Positions 4,999-8,300 of a DNA stretch of 8,300 nt are shown here, one piece after another. The DNA is from Caldilineaceae bacterium (GTDB lineage Bacteria; Chloroflexota; Anaerolineae; Caldilineales; Caldilineaceae). How positions within the stretch are numbered: position 1 is the stretch's first letter; every line of letters begins with the position of its first letter. A model generated the notes under the pieces. That model had not been told where the DNA came from. It saw nothing but the letters and a program-made list of their open reading frames with translations, and did not search any database. Location of the stretch: contig JAAUPU010000087.1 in assembly GCA_012032975.1 (NCBI GenBank), positions 1 to 8,300 on the forward strand. The letters are read 5' to 3'. The translations under genes were made by a program, and so were the position numbers.

Positions 4999-6417
4999 GT
5001 GGCAATACGTTGGCCCTGGGTTACCAAGCGGTCCGCAGAACCGAAGTCGAAGAGCCTGTGGCTAGACCTGGGCGACCTGGGCGATCTGGTCCAGCCAGAT
5101 GGGCCTCATGAACAATGGCAGGACCACGGCCTTGGACTGCTGCGCACGATTCTGCACCAAAACGGAATTGTGACGGACCTTGCATCAACCCGGGCTGCGA
5201 CTTCTTGGGAACAGGTGGCGCAGCAGATCCAAGGATACGAGATGCTGCTCATGAATGTGCGCAGCTACACCTTTCCCGTTGCGTACAAAGCCGCCCAGAT
5301 TTTCAAAGAGATCAATCCGAATGGCCTGGTGGTGACCGGCGGGATGCACGCTACCGTGGCGCCGGGTGAGATGGACGCTGTCAAGGAGTTCGACAAGATC
5401 TGCCAGGGTCCAGGCGAAAATGTGATCGTGGATTTGGTCAACGATCCCGATAGCTTTCCCAGACTTTTCAAGGGGGAAGGCGCGCGCTCTATGGCCGAAT
5501 GGCCCATGATCGACCGCACACTTTGGCCACAGCCAGTGGGACGCAAGATCCGTCGCCGATTCAAGTGGAAGTGGCCGATGGAACCAGAGTGTGGCTGGGG
5601 TCCGGGTCCGGTAGCCACGATTTTGACCAGCCGCGTCTGCCCCTGGCAATGCGTTTTCTGCAACGAGAATTCGTACATCCCCAACATGGGTCGCCGCCCT
5701 GTGGAGGCGGTCATTGACGAATTGAACGAGTTGGACAACCGTTACGGCGTCGGCTCGGTGGTGATCCACGATTCGATGTTCTTCCAGAACCCGCGCTGGC
5801 TACGCGAATGGATCGACACCTATCCGCGCAAAGCCAACAAAGTGTGGCCCTATTGGGCCGCGGGTCGAGCGGATACCGTGCGCCAGTGGCCCGATCTCTT
5901 TGAGGCGCTTGTCAAGGAGACCAACTGGCGGACCATTTCGATCGGCTTTGAATCGGGCAGCGACCGCATTCTCAAATTGCTAAACAAAGAGTGTACAGAA
6001 GAGGACAACTATTTTGCCATCGACCTGGTCAACCGGTTGGGAGACGAAATGGTCGCGGAGGGCATGGAGCCGCCGATTTTCTGGTCCAATATCATGCTCG
6101 GCATCCCTGGAGAAAGCCACGAGGATGCCTTCAAGACCATGCGCATGCTCAAGCGCATGAAACGCGTCTTTCCGTCCATCGCCTACTATGCACCTTACCC
6201 CGGCTCCGCTCTGGGCAACCAACTGATCGCAGAGGGAAAAAGTCTGATGAGCAAGGACAACTACCATCGCTATCCAGACGATGAGAAAGTCAAGGGAGTG
6301 GACTACCAGTTCTACCGCGAATTGTTGGCCGGTCGCTATGATGACGAGATCAATCGCGGTTTGTCCGGCAACGGCTATGGGTCCGATCTCTACGAAGGCG
6401 CGTTGGTGAAAGCATGA
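4999..6417 (+). CDS. B12-binding-domain radical SAM protein of unknown substrate
   Basis: A 472-aa protein with two recognisable parts. Residues about 45-155 look like the Rossmann-type cobalamin-binding domain of class B radical SAM enzymes (LLMNVRSYTFPVA, then VVTGGMHATVAPGEMD and the GPGE turn). The DxHxxG motif that binds cobalamin base-off is absent, as in several members of this group. The radical SAM core follows: Cys214-x3-Cys218-x2-Cys221 (CPWQCVFC) for the [4Fe-4S] cluster, SIGFESGSDRILKLLNK (314-330) and LGIPGESHEDAFKTM (367-381), typical of the Elp3/MiaB-like core used by B12-dependent methylases and BchE-like cyclases. There is no signal peptide or membrane segment; it is cytoplasmic. 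The GTG start is supported by GGAGGG 7 nt upstream. It is the first gene of an operon with a consensus promoter and long structured leader, and overlaps the next gene by ATGA. The substrate cannot be inferred; a C-methylation or ring/rearrangement reaction is only a family-level guess. Confidence 0.88.
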   Translation: MAIRWPWVTKRSAEPKSKSLWLDLGDLGDLVQPDGPHEQWQDHGLGLLRTILHQNGIVTDLASTRAATSWEQVAQQIQGYEMLLMNVRSYTFPVAYKAAQIFKEINPNGLVVTGGMHATVAPGEMDAVKEFDKICQGPGENVIVDLVNDPDSFPRLFKGEGARSMAEWPMIDRTLWPQPVGRKIRRRFKWKWPMEPECGWGPGPVATILTSRVCPWQCVFCNENSYIPNMGRRPVEAVIDELNELDNRYGVGSVVIHDSMFFQNPRWLREWIDTYPRKANKVWPYWAAGRADTVRQWPDLFEALVKETNWRTISIGFESGSDRILKLLNKECTEEDNYFAIDLVNRLGDEMVAEGMEPPIFWSNIMLGIPGESHEDAFKTMRMLKRMKRVFPSIAYYAPYPGSALGNQLIAEGKSLMSKDNYHRYPDDEKVKGVDYQFYRELLAGRYDDEINRGLSGNGYGSDLYEGALVKA

Positions 6418-6941
6418 GCAGTTTTAGCAATCCGCACTTTATGTATCTCTTCGACATGAAAAATGGCAAACAGAAACTTGGCTACGGCGAGTCGCCGGAA
6501 GATGCCCTGGAGATACTGAGTATTCGGTTAAGCCAGGACGAACTCGACGAAATAATTGACGGGCAGTTTATCAAAATCTCGCAACGAGATTTGCAAAATA
6601 TGTGGACAACCTCGGCTAGAGTGTTCTGGCAACGAGATAGGCTCGGCGCCACAGAGCTGGAAATTTTGAATGCGATGGCGCACGGTGGCACGTTGAAGGC
6701 ACATCGGACTCTGGATGGCGATAAAGAGTACCGGCTGCACCCGTTGACAGGCGGAACCATGCAACCCGACGCCTCCAGCGTCGACCGACTCAAGCGGCGC
6801 GGCCTGATCGAGAGCAACAAAAAATTTCCTGCCGCCACCTACCTGCTCACCGAAGCAGGCGCCAGAACGGTAGCCGATCTACACCCAAGCCAACGGATGC
6901 CTCTTATTGCCCACAACCTCGGTCACAGTCGCCCAAAGTAG
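6414..6941 (+). CDS. Uncharacterised protein with winged-helix-like C-terminus, coupled to the radical SAM gene
   Basis: I do not recognise this 175-aa protein as a named family. Its ATG overlaps the stop of the radical SAM gene (ATGA at 6414-6417), so translation is coupled and the two products probably act together. The N-terminal part (about 9-60) looks like a small mixed alpha/beta domain (HFMYLFDMKNGKQKLGYG, then an acidic helix SPEDALEILSIRLSQDELDE). The second part (about 78-155) resembles a winged helix: helix ATELEILNAMA, possible recognition helix SSVDRLKRRGLIE (121-133), then a wing ending YLLTEAGARTV (143-153). It has no cysteine, so it is not itself an Fe-S protein. It could be a DNA-binding regulator, or a substrate-binding accessory to the enzyme, since winged-helix folds also recognise peptides in radical SAM systems. 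No terminator follows within the next 60 nt. Confidence 0.75.
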   Translation: MSSFSNPHFMYLFDMKNGKQKLGYGESPEDALEILSIRLSQDELDEIIDGQFIKISQRDLQNMWTTSARVFWQRDRLGATELEILNAMAHGGTLKAHRTLDGDKEYRLHPLTGGTMQPDASSVDRLKRRGLIESNKKFPAATYLLTEAGARTVADLHPSQRMPLIAHNLGHSRPK

Positions 6942-6982
6942 TCGTTACAGGTTGCCACGATTACGTTGCCAAAATGCTGTGA

Positions 6983-7011
6983 CTGCAAGCGTGGAATAAG
7001 TTACAGATAAT
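6983..7011 (+). promoter_or_regulatory. Probable promoter of the SufR-like regulator-moaA operon
   Basis: CTGCAA (6983-6988) and GATAAT (7006-7011) are 17 nt apart. The -10 matches the consensus at five of six positions and the -35 at three. The predicted start near 7018 falls inside the 28-bp palindrome that begins at 7009, as expected for a promoter blocked by a repressor. This is the best promoter by eye in the 124-bp gap 6942-7065, but it is weaker than the two central promoters. Confidence 0.4.
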
Positions 7012-7036
7012 TATTCTAAAGGCCTTTAGAATAATT
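7009..7036. repeat. Perfect 28-bp palindrome, likely operator
   Basis: AATTATTCTAAAGG (7009-7022) is followed at once by its exact reverse complement (7023-7036), with no spacer and no mismatch. It overlaps the end of the predicted -10 box and the start site of the regulator gene. The regulator encoded 30 bp further on is a winged-helix protein of a class that normally binds as a dimer, so autoregulation is the simplest reading. As RNA it would form an AU-rich 12-bp hairpin with a GGCC loop, but no T-run follows, so a terminator role is unlikely. Confidence 0.7.
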
Positions 7037-7054
7037 GACGGCGGTAGGAGCAGC

Positions 7055-7063
7055 ATGATATAG
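7055..7063 (+). CDS. Two-codon minimal ORF (ATG ATA TAG) in the regulator leader
   Basis: An ATG at 7055 follows a good AGGAG motif (7046-7050, 4 nt spacing) and reads ATG-ATA-TAG, stopping 2 nt before the TTG at 7066. This AGGAG is the best ribosome binding site near the regulator, yet it leads to a two-codon ORF and is 15 nt from the TTG. Phage lambda bar minigenes of AUG-AUA-stop type are known to trap isoleucyl tRNA; whether this one is translated is unknown. It may be chance. Confidence 0.25.
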   Translation: MI

Positions 7064-7065
7064 TC

Positions 7066-7782
7066 TTGACCACTGGCAATGTGCCAGTTTGTCTTGAAGA
7101 TTGTTGGCAGTACAAGGTTGGTTTTGTGCATACGGTTCGCAAGCGAATTCTAGAAATTCTCAAGGAATCTGGAGAGTCCACTGTCGCAGAGTTGGCTGTG
7201 GGTCTGGAGATGGCGCCTGTCTCCGTACGCCACCACCTGGACATCCTCCAGGGCGACAACCTGATCTGTGTGGACCGCTTGGCACGTAAGGGCAACGTCG
7301 GACGCCCGCAACAGGTCTACTCCCTGACTGAAGAAGCCAACGAATATTTCCCCAACAACTTCGCTGGTCTAGCCATCAAACTAGTGCAGCAAGTCAAGCA
7401 TGTGCTTCCGCCGGAGCAGGTTGCCTGTGCGTTCCAGTCCATGGCGCATGAAATCGCCAGTGAGCTGGAAACACCAGAGTCGGATGACTCATCCATTGAA
7501 ACCCGGCTGGAAAGGGTGACCGAGTTCCTCACCGAACGAGGTTATCTGGCGCGGTGGGAAGCCTGCGGCGATGACGGCGAAGAGACCTATCTGCTGCACA
7601 AACACAACTGTCCCTATGCGGGTGTCTCGTCTGAACACCCGGAACTGTGCTTGATGGACCAGACGTTGATCAACGACTTGGTGGGTCAGCCATGCCAGCG
7701 CACCGATTCCATGGTGGAGAATGGGCGCTGCTGCACATATCGAGTCGGCGCCTCGGCCCTGATGCTCACGGCGCAAGCTTGA
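7066..7782 (+). CDS. SufR-like winged-helix transcriptional regulator with C-terminal Fe-S cysteine cluster
   Basis: A DeoR/ArsR-type winged-helix regulator of 238 aa as annotated. The N-terminal DNA-binding domain (about 22-95) has the motif STVAELAVGLEMAPVSVRHH (38-57) with the recognition helix around 50-61, then a wing (RKGNVGRPQQVYSLTEEA). A central helical part probably dimerises. The C-terminal domain has Cys182, Cys195, Cys210 and the pair Cys222-Cys223 (HNCPY, HPELCLMD, GQPCQR, RCCTYRV). This arrangement matches SufR-like proteins, which bind a [4Fe-4S] cluster as an iron/redox sensor, usually repressing Fe-S assembly genes when loaded. No suf gene is visible here; moaA follows. The start is uncertain. 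TTG at 7066 is the longest choice, but its ribosome binding site is 15 nt away. GTG at 7126, with AAGG 8 nt upstream, starts right at the helix-turn-helix domain and would give 218 aa. A perfect palindrome lies just upstream. Confidence 0.85.
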   Translation: MTTGNVPVCLEDCWQYKVGFVHTVRKRILEILKESGESTVAELAVGLEMAPVSVRHHLDILQGDNLICVDRLARKGNVGRPQQVYSLTEEANEYFPNNFAGLAIKLVQQVKHVLPPEQVACAFQSMAHEIASELETPESDDSSIETRLERVTEFLTERGYLARWEACGDDGEETYLLHKHNCPYAGVSSEHPELCLMDQTLINDLVGQPCQRTDSMVENGRCCTYRVGASALMLTAQA

Positions 7783-7827
7783 GCAGTTGACGTGCGTACA
7801 ACCTGGTCGCAAGGGAGCAAATTCCCG

Positions 7828-8300
7828 ATGAATGAAGAATTGATGCTTACCTCGTTTGGCGAAGTGGCTCCATTGGGCAAAGTGACGATCGCCCCGCTGC
7901 CCGAAGAATTCGCAATTCAGCCGATGCATGACAGTTATGGTCGTCGCGTCAATTATCTACGCATCAGCCTGACAGACGTCTGCAATCTGCGCTGTGTCTA
8001 CTGCATGCCAGAACAGATGCAGTTTCAACCACGCCATGAGTTGATGAGCGATGAAGAGGTACTCTTTCTGGTGCGCGTCGGCGCCAGTCTCGGGGTCAAC
8101 AAAATCCGGCTGACCGGTGGCGAACCAACGATCCGGCCTGGCGTTGTGGATTTGGTACGCGAGATCGCAGCCGTTCCCGGCATCGAAGACCTGGCCATGA
8201 CGACCAATGCACTTCTGCTCGATAAACTTGCAAAGCCGTTGGCCGATGCAGGCATGACGCGTGTCAACGTCAGCATTGACACGTTGGACCCGGAGAAGTT
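7828..8300 (+). CDS. moaA: GTP 3',8-cyclase MoaA, N-terminal part (runs off the right edge)
   Basis: MoaA is a radical SAM enzyme that, with MoaC, turns GTP into cyclic pyranopterin monophosphate, the first step of molybdenum cofactor synthesis. The 157 visible codons include the family start DSYGRRVNYLRISLTDVCN, the radical SAM cluster Cys52-x3-Cys56-x2-Cys59 (CNLRCVYCMPE), the SAM-binding LTGGEP (95-100), and TTNA and NVSIDTLDP further on. The second, C-terminal [4Fe-4S] site lies outside the window. The ATG at 7828 has AAGGGAG 10 nt upstream. It gives about 32 extra residues before the usual MoaA start. The internal ATG at 7924 lacks a ribosome binding site, so I keep the longer form. The gene is 45 nt downstream of the SufR-like regulator with no terminator between, so it is probably co-transcribed and controlled by it. 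Confidence 0.92.
   Translation, partial: MNEELMLTSFGEVAPLGKVTIAPLPEEFAIQPMHDSYGRRVNYLRISLTDVCNLRCVYCMPEQMQFQPRHELMSDEEVLFLVRVGASLGVNKIRLTGGEPTIRPGVVDLVREIAAVPGIEDLAMTTNALLLDKLAKPLADAGMTRVNVSIDTLDPEK

Noticed and set aside
7009..7036. Palindrome as an intrinsic terminator of the radical SAM operon
   Set aside because: The hairpin would be AU-rich and no T-run follows on either side. The position over the next promoter fits an operator better.
1..8300. CRISPR array, insertion sequence, phage or toxin-antitoxin genes
   Set aside because: No regularly spaced repeats, transposase motifs, flanking terminal repeats or small toxin-antitoxin pair were seen anywhere in the window.

Overview
The window is a bacterial chromosomal segment of moderately high GC. 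It carries respiratory-chain, electron-carrier, radical-SAM and molybdenum-cofactor genes. No insertion sequence, phage gene, CRISPR array, tRNA or rRNA was seen. The fused NuoCD, the long-tailed NuoI and the protein styles suggest a Chloroflexota-type bacterium (Anaerolineae/Caldilineae-like). That is an inference from protein character and is only moderately secure.

Left part (1-4548, all minus strand). A UPF0173-type metal-dependent hydrolase runs off the left edge. To its right is a strong intrinsic terminator (208-249) that closes a short respiratory operon, read right to left as nuoB - nuoCD - nuoI. These genes encode the Q-module of complex I (clusters N2, N6a and N6b plus the quinone-site subunit). 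No nuoA, nuoEFG or nuoH-N is next to them. A long-chain flavodoxin gene lies upstream on the same strand, 161 bp before nuoB, and a sigma70-like promoter (3913-3941) sits in that gap. nuoI appears to carry a 1-base frameshift in an A-run near its 3' end; the coding pattern continues in another frame to 346.

Centre (4549-4998). This 450-bp divergent control region has a near-ideal sigma70 promoter on each strand: TTGACA-18-TATAAT for flavodoxin and TTGACA-17-TATACT for the rightward operon. An AT-rich block with an inverted repeat lies between them. The rightward transcript starts with a leader of about 170 nt that can form at least four hairpins, including a possible pseudoknot or alternative pairing, just before a good ribosome binding site. 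It matches no riboswitch class I know and is the best candidate here for something undescribed.

Right part (4999-8300, plus strand). A B12-binding-type radical SAM enzyme of unknown substrate overlaps, by ATGA, an unrecognised 175-aa protein with a winged-helix-like C-terminus. Next comes an exact 28-bp palindrome (7009-7036) over a likely promoter, then a SufR-like winged-helix regulator with a C-terminal cysteine cluster expected to bind Fe-S. The 5' part of moaA (first step of molybdenum cofactor synthesis, itself a double [4Fe-4S] radical SAM enzyme) follows 45 bp later.

A common thread is iron-sulfur chemistry: Fe-S subunits of complex I, flavodoxin (the iron-free substitute for ferredoxin), two radical SAM enzymes and a probable Fe-S sensing regulator.
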